From Sambucus nigra (lineage: Eukaryota > Streptophyta > Magnoliopsida > Dipsacales > Adoxaceae): DNA of 64,000 nucleotides. Positions 1 through 10,514 of this stretch are shown here, in pieces. Positions within the stretch are counted from its first letter, which is position 1, and every line of letters begins with the position of its first letter. The notes below the pieces were generated by a model. That model had not been told where the DNA came from. It searched no databases and worked only from the letters and a program-made list of their open reading frames with translations. The position numbers and the translations under genes were made by a program. Location: the NCBI GenBank assembly GCA_949130495.1, contig OX422208.1:646021023-646085022 (forward strand), in the 5' to 3' direction.

Positions 1-1030
1 GAACATAATATTATATTTATGTTTTACTGAATGAATGCACTGATTTGGAAATGAATGGAACAAAAGGTTTAGGATTTTTCGAGGTTGATTTACCCAATTG
101 CTTCAATTCCATGAAAAATATCCTATCTAATGATGATTTAGGGTTTTTTGGTTAGTGTAGTATAGGGGTTTTGGTTTATTGTTAAATAATATGGGCCAAG
201 TGAGTGTAATATGTGTATGAATGTTTAATTTGCATTTTTCTATCATTCATAATTAGTTTAGAAATATGTGGGTTAAATTTATATCAGGTGTTACAATTCA
301 TGCTTTTGGGTCAGGTTTCGAATGACACGACACGACAAGGGTTATTTTGACAAGAACACGACCCAACACGACCTGACACAAAATGATAAAGATTATGTTT
401 TTACGTATATATATAACCTATTATTCACATGACTTGGTATTTATTGTTTCATTATTATTTTTCTCCTAATTTTCTTTAACATGGACAGTTTGTAAAAGTA
501 GCTCAAGTGATTGATGAAAAACTAAAAAACTAGACATTTTTGCTGAAAACACAATTCTCGTTCCTAATTTTTCTTCTAAATAAACATTTATAGTACTAAT
601 TTAGTATATGAATTTCAATAGACTCTAGATACTTATGTCATGTGCAAACAACATAATTAGATGACCTTTTATTGTTGTATAGTTATATATCCTAATGTAT
701 GTGAGAAACTTTAATGTGTTTGGAGAGCCTTTGGGAGTGTGATCATAAAAAAAATCAACCTTCATCTACATACGACGCCTCATTTTTGTAATCTATGTTT
801 TTGTTTCATTTGGATGCATCTACAAACAGTAAAATTTTCGATTCAGGTTTTTTATGACCTACTAATAGTGAAAACTTCATCTCATTTTTCTAATCTTTAT
901 TTTTGTTTTTTTACCTCTTACAATTTCAACGGGTATATTTGGATCAATTGCAAACCTAGGTCTATGTTTTCTCTTCTTCTTAGACAGGTATAATGCCCAA
1001 TCACAAACCTAGGGCTCTCTATATATATAA
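1..1030. other. AT-rich sequence with no recognisable gene
   Basis: I see no coding sequence with family resemblance here. The short open frames have no recognisable motifs. At about 296-395 there is a run of TGACACGACACGAC / ACCCAACACGACCTGACAC words. The same kind of word recurs at 7650-7915, suggesting a dispersed repeat family of unknown class. Confidence 0.5.
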
Positions 1031-1034
1031 ATGT

Positions 1035-1213
1035 TGAATGTGTGTGCAAATATGTAGTTATGTGTGAGCAAATTTTTAGTAATGTGCGTATAAATATGCA
1101 AATTTATAATTATGTGTGTATAAATATGCAAATTTGTAGTCATGTGTGTATAGTCGTCTAAAAAGGTTAGATATGTGTATAAATCTGTAGCCATGTGTGT
1201 GTAAATCTGTAGA
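1035..1213. repeat. Degenerate minisatellite, unit roughly 20-30 bp
   Basis: Successive units begin ATGTGTGTGCAAATATG, ATGTGTGAGCAAATT, ATGTGCGTATAAATATGC, ATGTGTGTATAAATATGC, then shorter variants ending in AAATCTGTAG. Unit length varies and copies are diverged. The repeat alone explains the threonine/histidine-rich open frame on the minus strand, so no protein is called. Confidence 0.7.
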
Positions 1214-2029
1214 TGTTCTTCTTCTACCGCTTGAGAAAGCATTTAGATTGTAAGTTCTGAATATGACTGAGACATATGATTATGTTATAAGTATTAAGAG
1301 GGCAAGGTTATGGATATGGTTGAGACATATGTTTGTGTGATACAGATAAAAACTCACTCATTTGAATTGAACAAAACACTTTTTTGTTTGTGTATGGAGT
1401 AGTTTGTGTATGATATTTTTTCTTACAACTAGGTAGGTTTTAACATTATCTAAAATATGATTAAATTTTGATTTTGCTACTCTGTTGTTGTACTTTCTTA
1501 ACTTTTTAACTCCGCCAATGCAAATATTTACTTCGCATTACTGGTCCCAAGCCTGGATAAAAGAGGAGGGGAAGAGGTTTTATACTTTCCATCTCATACT
1601 TTAGTTATTATATCCATTTTTTTCTGCTTTTTCGATGCAATATTAGTTAATCATGTGCTGACGGATGAGGAAATTGGTTTCTTATCGGTTACAAAGAAGA
1701 TTAATTCTTATTCAAAAATTCATAACATAAGAAGGAAGTGACAAAAAATGTTGAAAGTGATAAGATGATGAAAAAAACTAGTTATGAAGAACTTGAAATA
1801 TTTTCCTCCCCATATAATACTTATTGGAATATACATCTAGGTCACTTCCTCTTCAATTCAGGTCCTTAAGGTATGGTTTCATGAATGTAATGTAAGTAAT
1901 TATTATATGCTTTGACACAATTAGTGCTTAGTTATGTTAATTTTATACACTGAGTTGAATGTGTCTCATTTTAAATGCTATTAGTGCTTAGCAAATACAT
2001 TCCTTTTTTCTTGTGGTAAATGAACTTAT

Positions 2030-2490
2030 GGCGGTATTAAGGCTTTAGATAATGATATTCAAATGGAATATGTGATGTATTTTCTTATGGGATTGCATAA
2101 TTCTTTTACTTAATTTCAAGGCCAGTTACTTCTCATGGACCCAATTCCACCTATTAATAAGGTGTTTGCGTTGGTGTCTCGAGAAGGAAAGCAATGAGAA
2201 ATCAGTCTGAACATGAATTCTGCTTCCCTTGACAAGTGTTAGGAATGAGGCTGCTAAATCACATTCTAATCAATCAGGAATCAAGTCTCCAAAGAAAGAG
2301 ATACCTACTTATAATCATTATGGTTATATTGGGTATAGAGTTGATAATGTTATAGATTTTATGGATATCCACCTTATTATAATCCTAAACAAAATAATTC
2401 TTGTTTTAACAAGATTGTCCAATCTTCTCAGGCTTCGATCAATCAAATCATTTCTATTTACGGATATTTAAATCCAACCAACTTTTAATA
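2030..2490 (+). pseudogene. Decayed Ty1-copia gag relic
   Basis: Translating across frames gives a recognisable copia gag stretch: YFLMGLHNSFT, then a LLMDPIPPINKVFALVS segment, then after stops and frame changes a zinc-knuckle remnant (NHYGYIGYRVDN, from CxHCGxxGHxxxxC with the cysteines substituted) followed by FMDIH and tyrosine-rich PPYYNPK-like sequence. This order (gag helix, LLMDPLP-type block, CCHC, GYPPxxKPK tail) is characteristic of plant copia gag. It has several stops and frameshifts. No protease or later domain follows; instead a gypsy solo LTR begins at 2568. Confidence 0.7.
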
Positions 2491-4184
2491 TAGGTTGAAA
2501 TGTAGATCATGTACTCTGCATCACGGAATTTGCTTCAAGAGGATAATATGCTAAAAACTGCCACTCATGTGACACCCCGACTAATTAAATACCGGGTAGA
2601 TACTCCTTTATTAAATTAATACAAAATGCCAAGTTGGTCCAGTTAATAGCATCACTGTCGAAAACATTTTTATTGTTACTAACCACCTAGTATTTGAAAA
2701 GTAAGTTGCCAAATTTTAATTAAGTCTGATTAACATGCAATAAAAGAATAATGGAAGAACAACATAATCCATTCACCATAACGAAGTAATAAAATAACCA
2801 ACAAATAATAATAAGTCCGGAGGAAAACTCCTCACAACAATCCCACAACTGAAAATAATATGACAAGTCTGAAACCTAAATTAATTACATGCCAGAAGTC
2901 TGAATAACTGAAATAAATGAAATGTCTCTAAAAGAAATGGGCGACATGCCCTATAACTGATAAATGCTGAATATAGAGTCAAGATAGATGAAGCGTCTAC
3001 AAGCAAAGTCCTGTAACTTCCACAACCAGCTACAGCTCGTCACCTGAATGAGAATCCTAAGCATGGTGTCCTTGTGGCTGGGCACCTAAAATGGTTTTTA
3101 CAAAAATAGATTTGAAAGCAAATGGGTCAGAGCCCGAAAGTGGAAATCATTTTAAAAACAGCAAGTGTTTTAATAACATTAAAACATTAAATGCAAAATA
3201 CATGTTAGGACGTGCACTCACATGAAATTCTCACCTCTCGACTACATGTGCACTCCTAACGTACCGTACCCATCTAAATAACATACATATCTAACCAAAC
3301 CGTAATAAGTTCTACCCCGTTCTACTCGATTCCCATATTACATTCTAGTGTTATCAATTAAATAGAGGGCTTTACTTAAACTCAGATTCTCAATTAGTAA
3401 TACAATTCACTATCGGTTAACCCGTTATGTTTTCTCAAAACATTACCATAATTATTTTCACAATACCAACATGAAAGTTCCCATTAATTAAGTGTATATT
3501 ATTCACGTCATAAATATACAATACAAGCACCCCGAGACTAAGCTGCGGTGCACACATACTCTGCTATCCATCCCGGTACATCACGTACATAAGGATCACG
3601 CATTCCGAATCTCTCAGGAATCGTTCTCAGATAATAGCAAATCACAATACAATGGAGGCGAACACAGTCACATCACATGGGTCACGCACATACCTGCGCT
3701 CCCACGATCAGCAGACTTATTAACATCCCAATAAGTCCTTCTCTGACCTATGTTCTCGAGGTACCAGTCTAAATCCGGGCAACACAAGGATTAGAGGGCC
3801 CTAAGCGAACGTAAACCTCCCGTGATAGCAAGTATGGTAGGTATGTCATACACATAAAATCATATACATATACTAAGTATGAACACATCTTAGTAATCAC
3901 CATAATTTATTTGTGGTACACTTCTCATTCTCGTACCGACATATAATGCTACACAATTTATATGTTCTCGGTTAATATAATTATTTAGGACGTCAATAGT
4001 TCTCGCATCGTAATAGACACTCACGTCCTAATTCATAACTTCCCTTTGGTTCAAACTACACTTCTAGGTTTTACTCCTCATTATATCCCAAATGTCCCTA
4101 CCATAACAATTTATCATCAAGGGGATGTCATCTCTACAATTAAATAAGGTTACGGGACACGCTCATTAGAAGTCTAAACTGTCA

Positions 4185-4378
4185 GCTCGTTAGAAGTCTC
4201 GTTCGAACGAGGCTGTTCGAACGAGAGTTCGTTCGAACGAAATGGCCTTCTAACGAGATCTCGTTCGAACGAAAGTCATCGAACGAACATCCCTCTCGTT
4301 AGAAATCAAACTGTCAACTCGTTAGAAGCTCGTTCGAACGAGCTCGTTCGAACGACCTGGGCAGGTCTTCTAACGAGT
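4185..4378. repeat. Palindrome-rich module inside solo LTR
   Basis: The 12-bp perfect palindrome TCGTTCGAACGA, or close variants, occurs repeatedly, interspersed with CTCGTTAGAAG and its inverse CTTCTAACGAG. The whole block can fold into nested hairpins. The corresponding positions of the A LTRs carry a shorter version. Element-oriented, the near edge lies about 1114 bp from the LTR 5' end. Confidence 0.75.
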
Positions 4379-4869
4379 GACCAGTTTCGAGCCCAGAACT
4401 CCCTTTTCTCGTTTTTCCAACTTTCTTCATCTCTAAGCTCATATACAATTCGTCCCAACATTATTTTAAGGTTTCTAATCCATACCAAACAATCATAGGT
4501 CATAATTAAACAATTATATAGGGCTAATTCTTCCTAAACATTATTGAATCATCAAATCCCTTCATTTATCCCCAAATCATATGAACATGAACCCTAAAAT
4601 TTTAAAGTCACCAAATGGGCATAATTAAATCCGTTTTTGTTATGAACAAGGTGTATTTCCATTAGAATAATCCTCCTAACACAATCCTACATGCAATCCT
4701 TTCATCAAAATATAAGGTTCTAAATCCAATTAATGGGTTTTTATCAAACTCCCAAGAACAATACAAATTTTGTCAATTTCCTACGCATGGAAGAAACATT
4801 CGTTGTAATAAATGAAATTAAACCACTTGCCTTATGTGTATCTCTGATTTTGATGTTGAAGATTGAATC

Positions 4870-4917
4870 GTTCTCTCTCTCTCTGCAGAATTTCTCCTCT
4901 CTCTCTCTCTCTCCAAG
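4870..4917. repeat. CT-rich microsatellite within solo LTR
   Basis: Two runs of (CT)n are separated by GCAGAATTTCTC. This is simple-sequence expansion inside the LTR, with no coding meaning. Confidence 0.8.
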
Positions 4918-5934
4918 CTTTTCTTCTCCAAAGTGACAATGGTGGCTAGGGTTTTGCCTTAGGAACTTTTGGGACTAATTCTAATAACCTCCGTAGCCCA
5001 TAAGGTCATAAGGTGTAGTTAGTGGGTTTAGTGGGTAATTACCAAGTCAGATTTAATTCCTAATTTTCGTTGGTTTTAATTCCCAAAAATTCAAAATTAC
5101 CAAACTACCCTTTTACGTTGCCGGTATGGCCTAAAAATGCCCCGGGACCCAAACTCAACCCCCGGCTAGTGTTTTCTGACTATCTCAACCCTTCCGGACG
5201 CGTTGGCACACTCAAAAAGACCATACGGTCAATAGAAATAAAATTCACTTTTTAATTAAATAATATTCCTGACGCGACTGTCACACGCGTCTCAATAAAA
5301 TTTCCTGAATTGCCGTATATCAATCTCACGACAAATTTCATAATTCAATATTCATATAGCCATATATACTCAATAAAATCAAATACCAACTCGCATCTCG
5401 CTAGTATTTTTATCCGGATTAATTTTCAATTAATACACATTTAATTCAATTAATCCCATAAATAAATATCACAAAAAATACGGGGTATCACAACTGATAA
5501 CTAAGGGGAGAAAATGAATGTCTATTACTGTTATAGACAAACTATATATTATAAAATGAAGAAATAAAGAATCACCTTTACCTAAGAAAACATACCTTCA
5601 ATAGAAAAATTGTGTGTAGTACAGTAATCGTATCCATTGATTTGGATACTCTTAGGTCCAACATAAGTTTGGATGAATTTGACTGATTGGAGCTATACTG
5701 ATCTGAGTAATACTAATCCTCTTTTTTAATAAACTTCTAATGTCATTCTAAAGGAATCAAATGCTATTTACTTGTCATTTATTTGACATTATGAGCTCAT
5801 TTAAAGAAGTTTGTTGATCTTATTTCACTTTTAAGTTGTCCATTATTAGATGTATGTGAATCCATTTATGTTGGTCCATTATTAGATCTTATTTCATTTT
5901 TTCTCTACTCTCTAATTATACACCTTATCCCTTA

Positions 5935-6465
5935 TTGGATTTTGATCCTGATTTCGTGGAATTCAGATTAATAATGTGTATGAGGAATGTAGGATTCTTT
6001 GTTGCACAATTGTGTGGAGAACTTGCGGGTTTTGTCCATCATGAGATTCATGAATCTCTCATCTACCACCACGTAGTTGAATATTCCATCCTTGTCCTTG
6101 GCATTATTAATGCCTTTAAGGGTCTGAAAACCTTACATCCTGCAGATAAGTGGAGATCAGCTTACATAGTTATGATTTCTATGTTGGGAGTAATTGCTTT
6201 GTTATTGGAAGCAAATACATGGGTTGCATACTCGAGGAGAACGTCGAGAAAGTCCACCAAACCCTATGATGGGTTAGATACAAGAGGAGAACGAATGCTG
6301 AAGCTCAAGAAGATCAAATATTATTTCCTTTTAGGTCCTACCCTTAGACTTTCTGCATATGGAAAGGTTAGCCTTTACGAATTGGTTCTTTCATCATACG
6401 TAGGATCTCCACTTTATAGCGGTATACTAGTTTCTATTGATTTAATGTTTTTATTTGTAAAATGA
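5935..6465 (+). pseudogene. Cytochrome b561/DOMON-type C-terminal exon fragment
   Basis: The 176-codon open frame contains, from about residue 44, [20 protein letters not shown], followed by [19 protein letters not shown], then [10 protein letters not shown] and KSTKPYDG. This order is the last two transmembrane helices and C-terminal tail of plant cytochrome b561 and DOMON domain proteins, which move electrons from ascorbate across the plasma membrane. The HH pair starts the first helix. Residues 1-43 and everything after KPYDG do not look like the family, and no DOMON domain or earlier helices lie upstream. It is therefore a single captured or orphan exon, not a gene. The family is recognised with good confidence; whether the fragment is expressed cannot be seen. 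Confidence 0.75.
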
Positions 6466-6597
6466 ACCTTATTGTAACTACCATGAATGACATTAATTCC
6501 AAATTTTCTACCAGTAGTATTGTGGCACTATTCTCCTACCAAATTTTTTACCTTGTTGTAACTACCAAAGCATAACAAAATTCACCTTTATGTTCAG

Positions 6598-6714
6598 GTA
6601 TGCAGAAATGGTTCATTCCATTTGTGGGGGAATGTGTATGTACATTATAAACCTCTAGATTCAGCTATCCCGGCTCATCATTCTACAAATGGTCGTTATT
6701 TTGCTGGCAAACAG
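6598..6714 (+). pseudogene. Single exon of a U2AF35-related (ZRSR2/Urp-like) CCCH splicing factor
   Basis: The 39 codons encode [18 protein letters not shown] and, further on, NGRYFAGKQ, which is the RNP-like part of the U2AF-homology motif in the U2AF35-related protein of plants (zinc finger CCCH 5 type). That protein helps recognise 3' splice sites. A TTCAG acceptor precedes the exon and CAG/GTACTG gives a donor, so the exon boundaries are intact and in phase. No neighbouring exons (RNP core start, zinc fingers, RS tail) were found nearby. It lies 130 bp downstream of an unrelated cytochrome b561 fragment on the same strand. Confidence 0.72.
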
Positions 6715-6969
6715 GTACTGCATTCCCTTTATTCAAATTAATTCATGACTGGCCATGTAAAATGTGCTTGACCAAATTTCTGGCTTGTCAAAAAATTATA
6801 TCTGTCGTATGATATTTGGACTGAAAGATGGACTTTTATCCATGTTATGCTTATTTAATTTGTTGTTAGAAAAACAGTAACTCCTAGTGACTGAACCCCT
6901 TTGGCCTATTATATTTGCCAACTACAAATTATTTTTCTTATCATGATTTTTTTTGTTTTAATGAGAGTT

Positions 6970-6971
6970 AA

Positions 6972-7001
<30 letters not shown>
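6970..7001. repeat. Homopolymer run: T tract followed by about 22 G
   Basis: A T tract passes directly into an uninterrupted G run of about 22 bases. It may be real, or its length may be affected by sequencing or assembly. It sits in non-coding sequence after the U2AF35-related exon. Confidence 0.85.
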
Positions 7002-7005
<4 letters not shown>

Positions 7006-7339
7006 GAGTTCAGATCCAGTTTGGCATTAATCATATGGAGAAATAGGTTGCTAGCTTAAATCATCTTATAAGAGTATAGGTTTCAATGATGGCTTATAGA
7101 ACTGATGTATTAAGTATTTGAGGTTTCAAGATGGAACTCTTTCCTGCTTATTATTTACTCATTTGGACACTTTGTGTGTATGTGTAAATTTTAGATGTAA
7201 TTGCGGACCTCTGATCAGCTCACCGTTGTTCTCTTTTGTTATTTATAATACATTCTGTATCGTTTTTGATAAAAATACAAATGTGAATTAAAAAGAGAGT
7301 TTTCAGTGTGATCACATGTATTTTCTTATATTAGTGCAG

Positions 7340-7660
7340 CCCATTAGAAGCTCAAGGGAAAGTAAACTCGGGATCAGTGTTGGATGGATTGGCAACAAGC
7401 TGCGCTACCTGTCGGTTGTGGGCAGCCTCGGTAGGAGCCGCTGAGAGGCTTGGCAGGTACTTCTCTGCGATAGGTGGTAGAGGAGAAGGTTGCAGCACAT
7501 CTGCGCTGCCATGGTTGATAGGATCCAGGACCAATAGGACTGAGGCTAATGCTTGGATGGCTTGGACGTTGGCAGCGGTTGCTTCGGCGATGGCTCGAGA
7601 TGTTTCGAAAATTTCATATTGATTGTTCTTAGTCGTTGCAAATTGTGTTTTTGGGTCGTG
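7340..7660 (-). CDS. Unrecognised GC-rich open frame
   Basis: On the minus strand an open frame runs from about 7660 to a stop at about 7352. It is alanine-rich (ETSRAIAEATAANVQAIQAL), then proline-rich (QPSPLPPIAEKYLPSL), and ends DPEFTFP. Base composition is much richer in GC than the surroundings, which suggests real or formerly coding sequence, possibly another captured fragment or a transposon protein. The plus strand is also open here, so strand choice is uncertain. I recognise no family and no start codon is evident. Confidence 0.35.
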
Positions 7661-7915
7661 TTATGACCCAACCTGACCTGGCACATTAAAACACAAGTAC
7701 GTTATGACTTCCTATTTTTTTACTTGACACGGACACGACCCATATAAAACATAACATGATTCATAATTTTCACTCCCAATAAGCCTAATAGGACACGAAT
7801 AAGAACATGAAAACACAATATGACACAAATAGCACAACACACGAGTCATATTTTTTACACGGGCACTACTTGATTTTGTGTCAAAAAATTCCAACACAAA
7901 CACGATTTATCATGT
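7650..7915. repeat. Dispersed repeat rich in GACACGAC / GGGTCGTG words
   Basis: The segment carries repeated words such as TGACCCAACCTGACC, GACACGGACACGACCC, GGACACGAATAAG and ACACGGGCAC. Comparable words occur at about 296-395. This resembles a common plant non-autonomous repeat type, but I cannot define termini or a target duplication, so the class is left open. Confidence 0.45.
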
Positions 7916-8195
7916 CAATTTCTTAGTGTTTCCAAAATCACCACCTCTAACATTTCTTGCTGATCCACAGATAGGATTCTAAAAGTCTATCTTCTTATTA
8001 TGTTGATGCTTGTATCTGAAGTAAATATTTTATCTAAGTTGTATAGAATCAGTAGGTAGGGTGTGTGAACAATTGAAGAATATTACGTTTGTCTTTTGAG
8101 TCCTTAATCCTAGCAAGTTATAATTATTTACTGAAGCAGCTTCCACGTACTTTTCTTGTTCCCTTTGGTTCTTGTGTCTTTTTGTTTGTTCTGTA

Positions 8196-8717
8196 GATAC
8201 TTTGGTTCCATTGGACAACTATATATCCAGGAGTACTCTGCATTTTATCACATGCAAGGAACCAGATTACCAGCGAAGTCTTTGGAATATGATTTCAACT
8301 GTGAGTTACATTTATCTTAATTGAAATTTGTTTTGGACTAATATCTGTCACTTTAAGAACAGATCATGGGAGATAAAAATTTGAAGGATAATGATATCGA
8401 ACCTATGCCTAAGCTCATCGAAGTAGTGTTCCAAAACTACAGGGGACCGGTAGATCATTGGGTTGAGCTATATATTTGAATCATAGTTGAGTGGTTGCGA
8501 ATAACTATTTGGTACTTGTTCTTGCCATGTTTTGATTTTATGTTCATATTTTCATGACATTCACAGAAGCTGCAAAGGAAGAAGACGCTGAAGATGATGA
8601 TGATATTATTGGTAAACTGATGATGATGATGTTGATAGGTCTGACAAAAAAATAGAAGTTGATGCAGAGGATGGAGATGAAGTTGACAACTTAAGACTTC
8701 AAAAATTGGCTGCACAG
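8196..8717 (+). pseudogene. SAD2: Importin-7/SAD2-type importin beta: three exon fragments
   Basis: Exon 1 (8196-8300) encodes [20 protein letters not shown] and [15 protein letters not shown], then a GTGAGT donor. Exon 2 (8363-8476) continues exactly in phase with [34 protein letters not shown] and then meets TGA at 8477. Exon 3 (8567-8717) starts after TTCACAG, encodes EAAKEEDAEDDDD, and after a frameshift VDAEDGDEVDNLRLQKLAAQ, ending at CAG/GTAACA. These are consecutive landmarks of the C-terminal HEAT repeats and acidic loop of the plant importin beta-like SAD2 protein, which carries cargo into the nucleus. The long exon stretch normally between blocks 2 and 3 is missing and the 62-bp first intron is unusually short. 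No exons follow. It is a non-functional fragment. Confidence 0.85.
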
Positions 8718-8879
8718 GTAACACTTATTCCCAATGCTTGAGTTTTAACACTTATGTTATTGAAACTTTTATTCATGGCCACCTAGTGGATTGGAATAAA
8801 ACTCATATAAGTCCATCGGGGTACAAGATCAGAATCCCCACGCGTAATTTTTAATGTTCATTTTGTTTGTTTTTCTGTT

Positions 8880-9700
8880 GTTTCAGAGATTCAAAGTGTG
8901 GTATATAAGATAAATCTGGAGCTTCTTAAGGCCCATATTATCATTCCAGTGGGAAAATCTTGTGGAAGCTTAGCCATAAGAAAAATGTGATTTCTTCAAA
9001 TTACGTTATGCATCCCATCTCATCCCCTCGATTAGCACCTTTCTATTCTATCCAGCTATTTCTTATATAGTACTATTTAGTTTTGCAAGTTTGATTTTAG
9101 ATCTATATAAATGTGTTGATACCCAACATTTATTGTGAAATTTTTACTAACAAATCTCTGTTTTGGTTACAATATGGCCTTTTGGCCAACTGGATGTCAG
9201 CTATAATGCATAAATTCTTCAGAACACCCATAGCACTCTCACCCTCACTAAAGCCCTGCCAAGTATGTCTATTAATGTTTTCTTATTTGATATTTCCCAA
9301 TAAAGGTCCTTATATATACGAGTATAATAAAATGATGATGGGTAATTGGCTTGTTTGATAATGCATTAGAGAAGGTGAGAAGGGAGGAGTTGGGTAATTG
9401 ACTTAGAACGAGTACTATAGGCTGCATTTGAAACCAGTACTCGAACAGATAGAATACTGATGGCTTCCATTATAATGTGAGAAGCTGCACAGGTAAATAT
9501 TTGATAATTATTATTTATGCATAGGTTCAACGAATGGTTTTATTTATTACGTCTTAGTATAACGTGGTGAATTACACGGACAACATTATCTCATTTGGTG
9601 TTTGTCTTAATTATCTAATTTGGTTTTCTTTATTATGTAGTATAACAGTCTTAATTATCTCATTTGGTTATCTCATTTTGAATTCAATTATATTTTATTG
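8880..9700. other. No assignable gene; possible weak exon at 8887-8990
   Basis: After a polypyrimidine-rich TTTCTGTTGTTTCAG there is an open stretch reading IQSVVYKINLELLKAHIIIP in one frame, ending at a TGA. It has an intron-like boundary upstream but I recognise no family and it does not match the next SAD2 exon. The rest to 9700 is AT-rich with no recognisable coding or structural feature. Confidence 0.3.
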
Positions 9701-9919
9701 TTTGCAGGCGTACACATGGCATACCCGACATACATAGTATCAAAGGCCAAAATCCAGGTGTTTACACTTCATGGCAAGCAACACAAGTACAAGTCAATGG
9801 ATATCGATGCGCCGTATTCAAAAAATCTGAGTCCATTGAACTTGCTCAAAAGGCGTACTCCGAGTACACGAGGGAGGATGTCACCTCAAAAATACCCCCA
9901 CTCGAAGCCCCTTTTTTAG
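9698..9919 (+). pseudogene. RNase H1 N-terminal / viroplasmin-like domain fragment, frameshifted
   Basis: One frame gives a short TYIV start and another, shifted near 9745, gives PGVYTSW, QVQVNGY, AVFKKSES and then an alanine/tyrosine helix. This is the small hybrid-binding domain shared by cellular RNase H1 and the caulimovirus inclusion-body protein (Pfam Cauli_VI); it is also found in plant transposon-associated proteins. The frame change between the two halves, absence of any RNase H catalytic domain, and an early stop make it a relic. It lies about 250 bp inside the CACTA subterminal repeats, so it most likely belongs to that element rather than to a virus. Confidence 0.6.
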
Positions 9920-10129
9920 TTTATTTTTTATTCTATGTTCATTTTGTACTTGGCACCCACGAAGGGGTTGTTTGATGTTAAATTAAGTTTAAACAAGTTT
10001 TATGTGTACTGGACTTTTGGAATATCAGAAATATAAATGAAATGTTGTTAAATTTTTTAGACTTGTTACCATGATATTTATTCTACTTTCATTATTTCAT
10101 CATTTTGTGAAAATGTAAAGATATTTGTA

Positions 10130-10514
10130 ATAGCTCTTACCACATTTAACAAATTCAAATTTTGTAACTGCTAATAGCAGTCACAAATTTGTCACTACTA
10201 TCAATTTTGTAACTGCTAACAGCAGTCACAAATATAAGATTCGTAACTGCTGTCAGCGGTTATAAATACGAGATTCGTAACTGCTGACATCAGTTATAAA
10301 TATCAGATTCGTAACTGCCGACAGCAGTTATAAATAGCAGTTACAAATTGGGGTCACTAGTCATAACCCCCGTAGGGGTTATAAAAATTTGTGACTGTTG
10401 TTAGGAGTTATAATTTTTCTTTTACCACCCCCTAAATTATGACGGTAAATAACAATTATAAAGGTCATTTATGACTGCTAGCAGCACTCGCAAATCTTCC
10501 ATTTTGGTGTAGTG
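10130..10514 (-). mobile_element. CACTA DNA transposon terminus with subterminal repeats
   Basis: The plus strand ends ...CATTTTGGTGTAGTG at 10514; read in reverse this is CACTACACCAAAATG, a typical CACTA/En-Spm terminal inverted repeat. Inside it lies a subterminal array of palindromic GTAACTGCTnnnAGCAGTTA units, the type of repeat bound by the element's own DNA-binding protein. Beyond 10514 the sequence changes at once to gypsy pol (element D). The three bases at 10515-10517 are GTG, the size of target duplication expected. No opposing CACTACA end was found in 1-10500, so the element starts outside the window or has lost that end. Confidence 0.75.
10164..10345. repeat. 34-bp palindromic tandem repeats of CACTA end
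   Basis: GTAACTGC starts at 10164, 10209, 10243, 10277 and 10311, so the last intervals are exactly 34 bp (the first is 45). Each unit contains a hairpin of the form GTAACTGCTGACAGCAGTTA followed by an AT-rich spacer ending GATTC. Further inverted half-units continue to 10500. Confidence 0.85.

Larger units (their letters stand above)
2568..5492 (-). mobile_element. Solo LTR of a Tekay/Del-like gypsy element (A family)
   Basis: It starts TGTGACACCCCGACTAATTA and ends ATACGGGGTATCACA. The termini and many internal blocks match the LTRs of element A (10963-13817 and 19220-22064). It is about 2.9 kb, slightly longer than the A LTRs. Flanking 5-mers are ACTCA (2563-2567) and ACTGA (5493-5497), a probable target duplication with one change. 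No internal domain, PBS or PPT lies beside it, so it is a solo LTR left by recombination. Orientation is minus, by comparison with A. Confidence 0.85.

Noticed and set aside
1009..1242. Thr/His-rich minus-strand open frame
   Set aside because: It is produced by a degenerate minisatellite; no start context or family similarity.
5070..5255. 61-codon plus frame within the solo LTR
   Set aside because: The equivalent region of the A LTRs does not keep this frame; it is LTR sequence.
10164..10345. Regular 34-bp repeats resembling a CRISPR array
   Set aside because: Units are contiguous palindromes without unique spacers and lie directly inside a CACTA terminal inverted repeat; this is plant transposon subterminal sequence.
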